This document shows positions 46,994 through 54,893 of a stretch of DNA of 64,000 nt, piece after piece. Position 1 is the stretch's first letter, and each line of letters starts with the position of its first letter. The translations under genes were made by a program, and so were the position numbers. Source of the stretch: Bacteroidales bacterium (GTDB lineage Bacteria; Bacteroidota; Bacteroidia; Bacteroidales; UBA932); NCBI GenBank assembly GCA_017630215.1, contig JAGBVR010000007.1, positions 157,617-221,616 on the forward strand. The letters are read 5' to 3'. The notes beneath the pieces are model-generated. The model was given only the letters and a program-made list of their open reading frames with translations, was not told the DNA's origin and searched no databases.

Positions 46994-48820
46994 TTACTTG
47001 TTCTCGAGCTGGCTCTTAAGTGCAGCAAGTGCGTCGAGGTCACCAAGAGTAGTCTTCTCTACGCTTGAGTTGATCTTCTTCACAGCCTTCTTAGTGTTGT
47101 CAGCCTCAGTAGCAGCACGCTCAGCGCGAGCCTCTACAGCTGCAGCATAAGTCTTAGCGTGTGAGAGAGTTACCTTCTTTGCGCTCTTCTTGAGCTCAGT
47201 AACCTTGAATGAGAGAGTCTCACCAGATACAGGCATCTTGCCGTCTTCCTTAACGAGCTCACGGTTGAAGCAGAAAGCGTCAACGTCGCCCTCAAGCTCT
47301 ACAACAGCACCCTTCTCGTTTACTGAAGCGATCTTAGCCTCAACTACAGTACCTACAGCATACTTAGCCTCAACCTCATCCCATGGGTTAGGGAGGAGCT
47401 GCTTGTGGCCGAGTGAGAGCTTGTGGTTCTCCTCATCGAAGTCAAGGATAACAACCTCGATAGCATCACCTGCAGCGATGATTTCTGATGGATGCTTGAT
47501 CTTGTTCCAAGAGAGGTCGCTGATGTGTACGAGACCCTCGATACCCTCCTCGAGCTCAGCGAATACGCCGAAGTTAGTGATATTGCGAACAGTTGCTGTG
47601 TGCTTTGAACCTACTGCATACTTAGCGCGGATGTTCTCCCAAGGATTAGCAACGAGCTGCTTCAGACCAAGAGACATCTTCTTCTCCTCGCGGTCGAGAG
47701 TAAGGATCTGAGCCTCTACCTCATCACCTGCCTTAAGGAAGTCAGAAGCGATGCGGAGTCTTGGTGACCATGACATCTCTGATACGTGGATAAGACCCTC
47801 TACACCTGGCTCGATTTCTACGAACGCACCGTAGTCAGCGATAAGAACTACCTTACCCTTAACCTTGTCACCAACCTTGAGGTTTGCATCAAGTGCATCC
47901 CAAGGGTGCTGGCAAAGCTGCTTGAGACCGAGAGCGATACGCTTCTTTGACTCATCGAAGTCGAGGATAACGACATTGATCTTCTGATCGAGAGCAACCA
48001 CTTCCTCTGGGTGGTTGATACGGCCCCATGAGAGGTCTGTGATGTGGATAAGTCCGTCTACGCCACCGAGGTCAACGAATACACCGTAACCAGTGATGTT
48101 CTTAACTGTACCCTCAAGTACCTGACCCTTCTCGAGCTTGCCGATGATCTCGCTCTTCTGCTGCTCGAGCTCTGCCTCGATAAGAGCCTTGTGAGAAACG
48201 ACAACATTGCGGAACTCCTGGTTGATCTTAACGATCTTGAAGTCCATGTTAGTGTCAACATACTGATCGTAGTCGCGGATAGGCTTGATATCGATCTGTG
48301 AACCTGGGAGGAATGCCTCGATTCCGAATACGTCCACGATCATACCACCCTTTGTACGAGTCTTCACGTAACCCTTTACGATCTCGTCTGCTGCGTAAGC
48401 TGCATTTACCATATCCCAAGAACGGAGCTGGCGTGCCTTCTTGTGCGAGAGAATGAGCTGACCCTTCTTGTCCTCAGCGTTCTCAACGTAAACCTCAACC
48501 TTGTCACCAACCTTGAGGTCTGGGTTGTAACGGAACTCAGGAGCCATGATGACACCCTCGCTCTTGTAGCCGATGTTAACGACAACCTCTCTCTTACCTA
48601 CAGAGGTAACCTCGCCTTCTACAACCTCACCCTCAACTACCTTTGAGAGAGTCTGGTTGTACTTCTCAGAGATCTCCTCTACTGAAGCACCGTAAACATC
48701 GTCGTTCTCAAACGCATCCCAGTCGAAATTCTCAGGAGCGACAGAAGCGTTAAGAACTGTCTTCTTGGTTTCTTCTACTGCTGGAGTTACCTCAGCAGCA
48801 ACTGTCTTGTTTTCTTCCAT
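46994..48820 (-). CDS. rpsA: 30S ribosomal protein S1
   Basis: This 608-residue protein is built from six S1 RNA-binding repeats; clear ones include LEGTVKNITGYGVFVDLGGV, VKGKVVLIADYGAFVEIEPG and HTATVRNITNFGVFAELEEG. It brings mRNA to the ribosome, which matters in Bacteroidetes with their weak Shine-Dalgarno use. Codon use is strongly biased to a few codons, as in highly expressed genes. It leads a unit with rnz, the glucosaminidase and mltG. The 66-base stretch upstream lacks a clear TAnnTTTG box. Confidence 0.97.
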   Translation of the reverse strand: MEENKTVAAEVTPAVEETKKTVLNASVAPENFDWDAFENDDVYGASVEEISEKYNQTLSKVVEGEVVEGEVTSVGKREVVVNIGYKSEGVIMAPEFRYNPDLKVGDKVEVYVENAEDKKGQLILSHKKARQLRSWDMVNAAYAADEIVKGYVKTRTKGGMIVDVFGIEAFLPGSQIDIKPIRDYDQYVDTNMDFKIVKINQEFRNVVVSHKALIEAELEQQKSEIIGKLEKGQVLEGTVKNITGYGVFVDLGGVDGLIHITDLSWGRINHPEEVVALDQKINVVILDFDESKKRIALGLKQLCQHPWDALDANLKVGDKVKGKVVLIADYGAFVEIEPGVEGLIHVSEMSWSPRLRIASDFLKAGDEVEAQILTLDREEKKMSLGLKQLVANPWENIRAKYAVGSKHTATVRNITNFGVFAELEEGIEGLVHISDLSWNKIKHPSEIIAAGDAIEVVILDFDEENHKLSLGHKQLLPNPWDEVEAKYAVGTVVEAKIASVNEKGAVVELEGDVDAFCFNRELVKEDGKMPVSGETLSFKVTELKKSAKKVTLSHAKTYAAAVEARAERAATEADNTKKAVKKINSSVEKTTLGDLDALAALKSQLENK

Positions 48821-48885
48821 TGTAAAAATTAAAACAAACTAGTGGGTTAAACATTATTTATTGTGCTTGCCTTAAGCGACTTACG

Positions 48886-48919
48886 ATAAAAAAAGCGCGC
48901 CTTCGGTCAAAAAGCGCGC
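48886..48919 (-). terminator. Terminator after the DUF805 gene
   Basis: On the reverse strand GCGCGC (48914-48919) pairs with GCGCGC (48895-48900) around a 13-base loop, followed by seven T residues. It separates corA-DUF805 from rpsA. Confidence 0.85.
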
Positions 48920-48964
48920 AAAAATATGGATAATTTTCCGATTTTCAAAGGGTTTCGAAAGAAA

Positions 48965-49315
48965 TTATGCTTTTGGATCAGGACCATAAGCATTGCTGCC
49001 GTTATTACCTTCCTTAACCATAAGGATGATAAGCCAGATAGCTCCGATAAGCGGTACAAAAGAAATAAGGAGCCACCAGCCGCTCTTTCCGATATCATGA
49101 AGCCTTCTCACGCCAATGGCAACTCCCGGTACCAGGAGAGCAATAGAATAGATGTATGAAAGCCAGTCAAATCCGATCAGGCCGGCAACCAATCCTACCG
49201 CCATACTGATGAGGAAGTTGAAAAGCACGAAATACCAATACTCTGACCTTCTTGCTCTGCCATTGAAATCCGCATACTTGTTGCGGATTACATCTACAAA
49301 ATACTGATTGAACAT
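48965..49315 (-). CDS. DUF805 family membrane protein
   Basis: The 116-residue protein begins MFNQYFVDVIRNKYADFNGRARRSEYWYF. It has three hydrophobic helices and the family motif VAIGVRRLHDIGKSGWW. The frame extends 35 codons upstream into corA-side sequence, but the ATG at 49315 gives the normal DUF805 start. Function is unknown. It follows corA by 26 bases and ends at a strong terminator. Confidence 0.88.
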   Translation of the reverse strand: MFNQYFVDVIRNKYADFNGRARRSEYWYFVLFNFLISMAVGLVAGLIGFDWLSYIYSIALLVPGVAIGVRRLHDIGKSGWWLLISFVPLIGAIWLIILMVKEGNNGSNAYGPDPKA

Positions 49316-49341
49316 AATTTTTGATTTTAGGTTAATATTGA

Positions 49342-50292
49342 TTAAAACATTTTTCTTCTTTTGAAGATGCCGAAGATGACAACGGTCGATATGGCCATAA
49401 GGGTCAACGCCAGAATCCACGACCAGCCGGCATTGCCGAACCAGCCGAAACGCACATTCATTCCGAAAAAGCTGGCAATCAAGGTCGGAGGCATCAGCAT
49501 CAGCGAAACAAGAGTGAACACTTTCATGATCTTGTTCTGGTCGAGGTTGATGATACCCAGGACAGTATTCTGAAGATATTCGAGTCTCTCGAAGCTGAAA
49601 TTCGTATGATTGATAAGCGAAGATATATCCTTCAGAAGTACATTCAGCTTCGAATGATATTCAGGCGGATATTTCTTGCTCTTGATAATGCTTGATATAA
49701 CCCTCTGCTTGTCGACTATATTCTCACGGATGAGCATGGTATTGTCCTGCAGCTGATTGATGTCAATGAGGAATTCCTCACTGATATCCTCTCCCAGACT
49801 GACCTTCTTGTTATATTGGGTGATTTCCTTCGAAACCAGCTCTACCATATCAGCATCAAGGTCGATACGCTGTTCAAGAATGCTCAGGAATGCCACATGA
49901 CCCGAATCATACATTTTAGGGAATGCCAGCATACGGCGCTGAAGGTCTGTGAAGCTCTTCAGCGGACATTCGCGAAGAGTGGTAAGGATGTCATCAGTCA
50001 ATATGAATGACACCGTCTCCTCATTGTACTCGTCCGGGCCGGGGATAAGGAAGCTGGTATTGGCGAAAATAGCTTTCTCAGTCTCATAGAATCGCGACGA
50101 TATCTCGATTTCCTCTGCCTGGGCACGATTCTGAATGACAGTGCCGAGGAACTGCTCCACAGTCCTCTTCTCTTCGCCCGAAGGAGCGAAAAGGTCGATC
50201 CAGACAACATCTGAATATGGGATACCTTTAAGATCAGCTTCCGACTGGGAAACCATAATCTGTCCGTCCTGATTGTAGAAGATCTCGATCAT
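49342..50292 (-). CDS. corA: CorA family divalent-cation transporter
   Basis: This 316-residue protein has a large cytosolic domain with long coiled helices and two C-terminal membrane helices. The loop motif is FFGMNV, where the GMN signature is intact but the classic context is YGMNF. It should import Mg2+, or possibly Co2+ or Ni2+. The start is fixed by a strong GGGAGGTGG ribosome-binding site 2 bases upstream of the ATG at 50292, exceptional in this window; an ATG 45 bases upstream lacks one. Confidence 0.92.
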   Translation of the reverse strand: MIEIFYNQDGQIMVSQSEADLKGIPYSDVVWIDLFAPSGEEKRTVEQFLGTVIQNRAQAEEIEISSRFYETEKAIFANTSFLIPGPDEYNEETVSFILTDDILTTLRECPLKSFTDLQRRMLAFPKMYDSGHVAFLSILEQRIDLDADMVELVSKEITQYNKKVSLGEDISEEFLIDINQLQDNTMLIRENIVDKQRVISSIIKSKKYPPEYHSKLNVLLKDISSLINHTNFSFERLEYLQNTVLGIINLDQNKIMKVFTLVSLMLMPPTLIASFFGMNVRFGWFGNAGWSWILALTLMAISTVVIFGIFKRRKMF

Positions 50293-50294
50293 TT

Positions 50295-50303
50295 CCACCT
50301 CCC
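50295..50303 (-). promoter_or_regulatory. Strong ribosome-binding site of corA
   Basis: The reverse strand reads GGGAGGTGG, ending 2 bases before the corA ATG. It is close to a full anti-SD match, rare for this genome, and decides the start codon. Confidence 0.65.
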
Positions 50304-50350
50304 TCTTTAAAATTACACGAAACAGACCCGCATACAAAAATGCAAGCTTG

Positions 50351-50358
50351 CAAATTTA
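50351..50358 (-). promoter_or_regulatory. -7 box for corA
   Basis: The reverse strand reads TAAATTTG about 59 bases before the corA ATG, beside a TGCAAGCTTGCA palindrome. Confidence 0.55.
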
Positions 50359-50383
50359 TCTTTTTTTATCGAGAAAGCCAAAT

Positions 50384-51049
50384 TTACGGCTTGAAAATCT
50401 GACGGTTTATTATCGAACGGCCGAGAGTGAGTTCATCGGCATATTCGAGATTATCTCCAAAACCGAGTCCGCGTGCAAGAGATGAGACCTTCACCCCATA
50501 CTGGGCAATCTGACGGTATATGTAGAACGCCGTGGTCTCTCCTTCCACATCACCGCTGAGAGCCAGTATAACTTCACCCGGGGTCCCGTCCGAACCGGGG
50601 GCATCAGCCTCGAAAAGGCCCTCTGGCGAAACAAGGGCCGCGACACGGGCTACAAGTTCACGCACAGTAATATCCGAAGGGCCGATACCATTGATAGGAG
50701 AGATTATTCCTCCAAGAACATGGTACACTCCATTATATTGGCCGGTATTCTCTATACTCATCACATCCCGCACGCTTTCCACAACGCATATTGTACGATG
50801 GTCTCTCGAGCGGTCCGAACATATCGCGCAGACATCATTGTCAGATATCATCATACAATGACGGCAATATTTCACCTGATCACGCAGACGGCTGATCGAA
50901 GATGTGAAATGATGTACGTTTTCATGGGGCTGCTTCAGTAGATGAAGTGCCAGACGAAGAGCACTGCGACGTCCCACCCCCGGGAGGGAACTGATGGCAT
51001 CTACGGCATCTTCCAGAAGACGCGAAGGATAATTTTCTTTATAGGCCAT
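50384..51049 (-). CDS. recR: Recombination mediator RecR
   Basis: This 221-residue protein has a helix-hairpin-helix (SSLPGVGRRSALRLALHLL), a four-Cys zinc finger (YCRHCMMISDNDVCAIC), a Toprim domain (ICVVESVRDVMSIENTG, with VLGGIISPINGIGP) and the C-terminal LARGLGFGDNLEYADELTL. It helps RecO and RecF load RecA on gapped DNA. A GTG at 51055 is an alternative start; the ATG at 51049 is preferred. It overlaps the kinase gene upstream by 11 bases. Confidence 0.95.
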   Translation of the reverse strand: MAYKENYPSRLLEDAVDAISSLPGVGRRSALRLALHLLKQPHENVHHFTSSISRLRDQVKYCRHCMMISDNDVCAICSDRSRDHRTICVVESVRDVMSIENTGQYNGVYHVLGGIISPINGIGPSDITVRELVARVAALVSPEGLFEADAPGSDGTPGEVILALSGDVEGETTAFYIYRQIAQYGVKVSSLARGLGFGDNLEYADELTLGRSIINRQIFKP

Positions 51050-51905
51050 AACCACAATGATATTTAACCAATTTATCTATCGGAGATTTCAGAAAAGCGA
51101 CAAACTCAAGGCCATACTCCCGGCCGATTTCACAGAGCATTTCCTCGCACGCACAGCCGAAGGAGCCCACGACTCCCACTTTGCACGCAGCAGCTTTGTC
51201 TCCTGCAAAACCGGCATATCTGGACAATGCCCTTTTCACGAATGATTCCAGACAATCTCTCACCATTGAGCGTACGTAAGGTTCATCCATGTGCGACAAC
51301 ACGAAGGGTGCCAGCGAAGCCATAAAAGCAGAAGCAGCCTGTTCTCTATATACTTTCCGCACAATACCGGGATAATCGAGTCCTGTATGAGCCAGAAATT
51401 CCGACTCAATGAATTCGGGCAAAAGTCCTTTCACAAGATCAGCCAGAAAAGCTCTTCCAAGGGCTACGCCACTACCTTCATCCCCAAGCACATAGCCTCC
51501 CGGACGGATATTCTTCACAATTTGTCCGTTTTCATACAGGCAGCTGTTGGAACCAGTCCCCATTATGGCCACCACGCCGCTTCCGTCGCCAAATAACGCT
51601 CTTGCAGCCGCCAGAATATCCGAATGGAACTCCACCTCAGCAAAAGGACACCACATTTCCAGACACGAACGCACAGGAGCAGAGGATTCCTCAGAAACAA
51701 GACCGGCTCCATAAAAGACAATCTGTCTTACGGTCTTCCCTTCCGGATTAAGGGCGGGTATCGCTTTGCGGACAATACCGCCTATATATTCTGCATCGAG
51801 GCAAGTCGGGCTGAGTCCCTCGGTAAGCACTTCAGCGACATTTCCGTCAGAGGACACAGACTTCCAAGCAGTTTTTGTTGCCCCGCTTTCAACAATAATT
51901 CTCAT
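51039..51905 (-). CDS. N-acetylglucosamine kinase-like (BadF/BadG family)
   Basis: This 288-residue sugar kinase/ATPase-fold protein starts RIIVESGATKTAWKSV (phosphate-1-type loop). It has AIMGTGSNSCLYE (phosphate-2) and GGYVLGDEGSGVALG, a block shared with eukaryotic GlcNAc kinases and bacterial MurNAc/GlcNAc recyclers. It probably phosphorylates N-acetylglucosamine from wall or host glycans. It overlaps recR and is divergent from the SGNH hydrolase. Confidence 0.88.
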   Translation of the reverse strand: MRIIVESGATKTAWKSVSSDGNVAEVLTEGLSPTCLDAEYIGGIVRKAIPALNPEGKTVRQIVFYGAGLVSEESSAPVRSCLEMWCPFAEVEFHSDILAAARALFGDGSGVVAIMGTGSNSCLYENGQIVKNIRPGGYVLGDEGSGVALGRAFLADLVKGLLPEFIESEFLAHTGLDYPGIVRKVYREQAASAFMASLAPFVLSHMDEPYVRSMVRDCLESFVKRALSRYAGFAGDKAAACKVGVVGSFGCACEEMLCEIGREYGLEFVAFLKSPIDKLVKYHCGYGL

Positions 51906-51925
51906 TCGTTTTGATTATAGAAATG

Positions 51926-51933
51926 CAAAAATA
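51926..51933 (-). promoter_or_regulatory. -7 box for the kinase-recR unit
   Basis: The reverse strand reads TATTTTTG, 20 bases before the kinase ATG and 11 bases from the opposite box. Confidence 0.55.
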
Positions 51934-51944
51934 AGAAAATTCCA

Positions 51945-51952
51945 TATCTTTG
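51945..51952 (+). promoter_or_regulatory. -7 box for the SGNH hydrolase
   Basis: TATCTTTG lies 20 bases before the ATG, fitting TAnnTTTG. Confidence 0.6.
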
Positions 51953-51972
51953 CGTAAAGCAAAAACATCAAC

Positions 51973-52632
51973 ATGAAAAATATCCGCATCCTCATCGCTT
52001 CCATAGCGATACTGCTACCCGTCCTGTGCCAGGCTCAGGACTGGGCTAAATTCAATCGTTACGCAGATCAGAACTCTCAGGTGACCGTAAAGCCAAAGGT
52101 CGTATTCATGGGAGATTCAATCACAGAAGGGTGGGCGAAGGAAGACCCGGGCTTCTTCACAGACAACAATTTCATCGGCAGAGGCATATCGGGCCAGACT
52201 ACGTCTCACATGCTCGTACGCTTTAGAAGAGATGTAATCGACCTTGACCCGAAATATGTCGTGATATTGGCAGGAACAAACGACATTGCAAAAAACAATG
52301 GTGAGATAAGCCTCGAGAATGCCCTTGGAAACATCATTTCAATGTGCGAACTGGCCAAGGTCAACAAAATCAAGCCTATCCTCTGCGCAGTACTGCCAGC
52401 TGCCGGATTCTATTGGAGGCCGGAAGTGAAAGAACCCGCAGGCGAGATTATCATGCTCAATGAAATGATAAAGAAATATGCTGACGCCGAGAAGATCCCA
52501 TTCGTGGATTTCCACACGCCGCTTAAAGATGAATCCGACGGACTCCCTAAGATCCACGCTGCAGACGGAGTCCATCCGAATCTCCAGTGCTATAAGATCA
52601 TGGAAGAAATTGTACTTAAATATATAAGGTAA
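51973..52632 (+). CDS. Secreted SGNH/GDSL hydrolase
   Basis: After a signal peptide (ending LCQAQ), the SGNH blocks are complete: VVFMGDSITEGW (Ser), IGRGISGQTT (Gly), ILAGTNDI (Asn) and ADGVHPNLQ (Asp and His). At 219 residues it resembles platelet-activating-factor acetylhydrolase-like or glycan O-acetyl esterases of Bacteroidetes. The substrate is unknown. Confidence 0.9.
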   Translation: MKNIRILIASIAILLPVLCQAQDWAKFNRYADQNSQVTVKPKVVFMGDSITEGWAKEDPGFFTDNNFIGRGISGQTTSHMLVRFRRDVIDLDPKYVVILAGTNDIAKNNGEISLENALGNIISMCELAKVNKIKPILCAVLPAAGFYWRPEVKEPAGEIIMLNEMIKKYADAEKIPFVDFHTPLKDESDGLPKIHAADGVHPNLQCYKIMEEIVLKYIR

Positions 52633-52669
52633 TACACGGGAGCGTCTATGGACGGTCACGATATAACGT

Positions 52670-52708
52670 AAAGCACGGATGCTACGCGATGTAGCGCCCG
52701 TGCTTTTT
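52670..52708. terminator. Terminator between the SGNH and pnuC genes
   Basis: AAAGCACGG pairs with CCGTGCTTT, with an inner GCTAC/GTAGC stem, and a T run follows. It overlaps the last codons of pnuC on the opposite strand and serves the convergent pair. Confidence 0.85.
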
Positions 52709-53272
52709 CCAATGTACGTAACCGATTATTGCCGAGATTGAATAGGCTGCGTAAAGTGCCGCCATCCACCAAAGTCCCTGGCTGGCACACAATATAGTAC
52801 TGATCGTATCGGCAGCTACCCACAGCCACCATTGCTGAATATAGCAGCGGACAAGCCACCAGGTCGCCACTGCGCTCAGCACCGCCACAGCCGAATCAAG
52901 GTAGGACATAGGATTTTCCAGATGTTCCATTACCAGAGCAAGGGCCAATGTACCCGCGACAAGAGCGACAGCACTGATTGCTACAGTCTTGAGGCTCAGA
53001 TGTTTCAGACGCACTGTGCCATCATCCTTCTCAGTCCCGTCTTGAGAGACTCTGTCAATATCCATGCGCCATTGCCACAATCCGATGACTGATGTCACCA
53101 GATAATAAGTATTCAATCCGAACGACGCGTAAAGCCCTTGACGGAAGAATACCCACATCGCCGCTATACTGGTGAGAATTCCTACGACCCACATCAGATT
53201 CTTCTGACGGATCTCCAGAATAATATAAATCACCCCCGTAACGAGGGTGAAAATTTCCATGAAAGAGTTCAC
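52682..53272 (-). CDS. pnuC: PnuC family vitamin transporter
   Basis: This 196-residue protein has about seven hydrophobic helices. It shows the PnuC blocks QKNLMWVVGILTSIAAMWVF, YYLVTSVIGLWQW and QQWWLWVAADTISTILC. Members take up nicotinamide riboside, thiamine or riboflavin by facilitated diffusion; no riboswitch is present to choose among these. The start is a GTG overlapping the FKBP stop (TAGTG); an ATG four codons later is possible. Confidence 0.87.
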   Translation of the reverse strand: MNSFMEIFTLVTGVIYIILEIRQKNLMWVVGILTSIAAMWVFFRQGLYASFGLNTYYLVTSVIGLWQWRMDIDRVSQDGTEKDDGTVRLKHLSLKTVAISAVALVAGTLALALVMEHLENPMSYLDSAVAVLSAVATWWLVRCYIQQWWLWVAADTISTILCASQGLWWMAALYAAYSISAIIGYVHWKKHGRYIA

Positions 53273-53877
53273 TAGAGAACCTCAATAAGCTCGACGATGA
53301 ACTTCAAGGTAGCATATGGAGGGATTGCTCCCGGAGCGCCATGAGCACCGTAAGCGAGATCATAAGGAATATAGAACTCATACTTAGAGCCCTCTGACAT
53401 AAGCTGAACTCCCTCTGTCCATCCCGCGATTACCTGATTGAGACCGAAAACAGCAGGCTCGTTGCGGTCATATGAGCTATCGAACTTCATTCCGTTGAGG
53501 AGGGTTCCCTCATAGTGGCATTTCACCTGAGATGTTGCAGACGGCTTCTTTCCTGTACCTTCTGTGATAACCTTGTACTGGAGACCGCTAGGGAGTGCAA
53601 CCACGCCTTCCTGCTCAGCATTGAACTTGAGGAATGCCTCACCCTCTTCACGCATAGCTGCGCTCATAGCCTCTGCCTGAGCCTTCTGCTCAGCCTCGAG
53701 CTCTGCAAAATATTTATCAAGAAGCTGACCAGCTTCCTGGAATGAAACGGCAGGCTCTGTACCTGTAAGCACAGCCTTCACGCCGGCTGCAAAATCATCG
53801 AATTCAACAGACTTGATGCCTGATGAAAGCATATTGTGGGCAATGCTCATGCCCAATGCGTAACTGTTCTTATCCAT
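53272..53877 (-). CDS. FKBP-type peptidyl-prolyl cis-trans isomerase
   Basis: This 201-residue protein has an N-terminal helical dimerisation domain (about 1-90) and a C-terminal FKBP fold (LPSGLQYKVITEGTGKKP, VKCHYEGTLLNGMKFDSSYD, GWTEGVQLMSEGSKYEFYIP, YGAHGAPGAIPPYATL). Unlike many relatives it has no signal peptide, so it should act in the cytosol. It is coupled to pnuC by a 1-base overlap. Confidence 0.92.
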   Translation of the reverse strand: MDKNSYALGMSIAHNMLSSGIKSVEFDDFAAGVKAVLTGTEPAVSFQEAGQLLDKYFAELEAEQKAQAEAMSAAMREEGEAFLKFNAEQEGVVALPSGLQYKVITEGTGKKPSATSQVKCHYEGTLLNGMKFDSSYDRNEPAVFGLNQVIAGWTEGVQLMSEGSKYEFYIPYDLAYGAHGAPGAIPPYATLKFIVELIEVL

Positions 53878-53918
53878 TTTCTTATTGTTTTAGAATTTCA
53901 GAAATTGTTTCAGGGGTG

Positions 53919-53926
53919 CAAATGTA
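53919..53926 (-). promoter_or_regulatory. -7 box for FKBP-pnuC
   Basis: The reverse strand reads TACATTTG about 42 bases before the FKBP ATG. Confidence 0.55.
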
Positions 53927-53972
53927 GTAAATTATATTTATTCCCGGACAAATACGGGATTCCGGGAATCCG

Positions 53973-54839
53973 TTACCGGCGAGGATGATGTGAGAGGACT
54001 TCCCGATGCCAGGTAGAGGTGTCTATGTGAGTGTAAATTTCCGTCGTGACCAGATTTTCATGACCGAGCATCTCCTGGACCAGCCTCAGATCAGCTCCGT
54101 TCTCCACCAGATGCGTAGCAAAAGAATGCCTCAATGTATGTGGCGAAATCTCCTTGCGGACATCAGCCAGAAGAGCCATCTTCTTCATCATCAAAAATAT
54201 AGACTGACGGCTCAATGACCTGCCGAAGCGATTAAGGAAAACCAGGTCATCGGAAACCGCATCACATGGATAAGGGCGGTGCTGAAGATAGGCATTGACT
54301 GCATCCGCCGCCATTTCTCCTATCGGAACAAGCCTCTCCTTGTTTCCCTTGCCCGTCACCTTTATATAACCCTCGTCGAAATACAGATTGGAGATTTTCA
54401 GTCCGACAGCCTCTGACACACGCAATCCACATCCATACAGGACTTCCAATATCGCTCTGTCGCGCATTCCCTGCCATGTCGAAGGATCCACCGCACCGAT
54501 TACAGCCTCGACCTCTTTGACTGAAAGCACCTGCGGAAGATACCTGCCAAGCTTGGGAGCATCCACATTGTCACAGGGATTGTCAGTAATGACACCCTCC
54601 ATGACCAGCCATCCGAAAAACGATCGCAAAGAGCTGAGGAATCTTGCCTGGGAACGTTTGGTCACCCCATCAAGGTCAGCGAGATAACTCTCGACGGACC
54701 CGGGGTCGACCTCTTTCAGAGGAAGATCACATCGATCAAGAAACTTCCGTATATCAGAGCAATACGATGCCACAGTATTCCGCGACATCGCACGCTCTAT
54801 CTTCAGATAGTTTTCGTAATCTTTGAGGAGATCCTCCAC
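53973..54839 (-). CDS. xerD: Tyrosine recombinase XerD-like
   Basis: This 288-residue recombinase has an N-terminal SAM-like core-binding domain and a catalytic domain. The full active-site set is visible: Arg in CGLRVSEAV, Lys in TGKGNKERL, His-Arg in SPHTLRHSF, His in MLGHENL and Tyr in EIYTH. Length and the housekeeping setting fit XerD, which resolves chromosome dimers at dif. It is not flanked by mobile genes or attachment repeats, so a phage-type integrase is unlikely. Confidence 0.9.
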   Translation of the reverse strand: MEDLLKDYENYLKIERAMSRNTVASYCSDIRKFLDRCDLPLKEVDPGSVESYLADLDGVTKRSQARFLSSLRSFFGWLVMEGVITDNPCDNVDAPKLGRYLPQVLSVKEVEAVIGAVDPSTWQGMRDRAILEVLYGCGLRVSEAVGLKISNLYFDEGYIKVTGKGNKERLVPIGEMAADAVNAYLQHRPYPCDAVSDDLVFLNRFGRSLSRQSIFLMMKKMALLADVRKEISPHTLRHSFATHLVENGADLRLVQEMLGHENLVTTEIYTHIDTSTWHREVLSHHPRR

Positions 54840-54893
54840 TTCGTTCAGGATGACAGGTGAGTTCCGGATTACAGGTACGTTCTGAATTACAGA

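Noticed and set aside
53973-54839. Phage or integrative-element integrase
   Set aside because: The gene is XerD-sized with housekeeping neighbours, and there is no attachment repeat, tRNA target or cargo.
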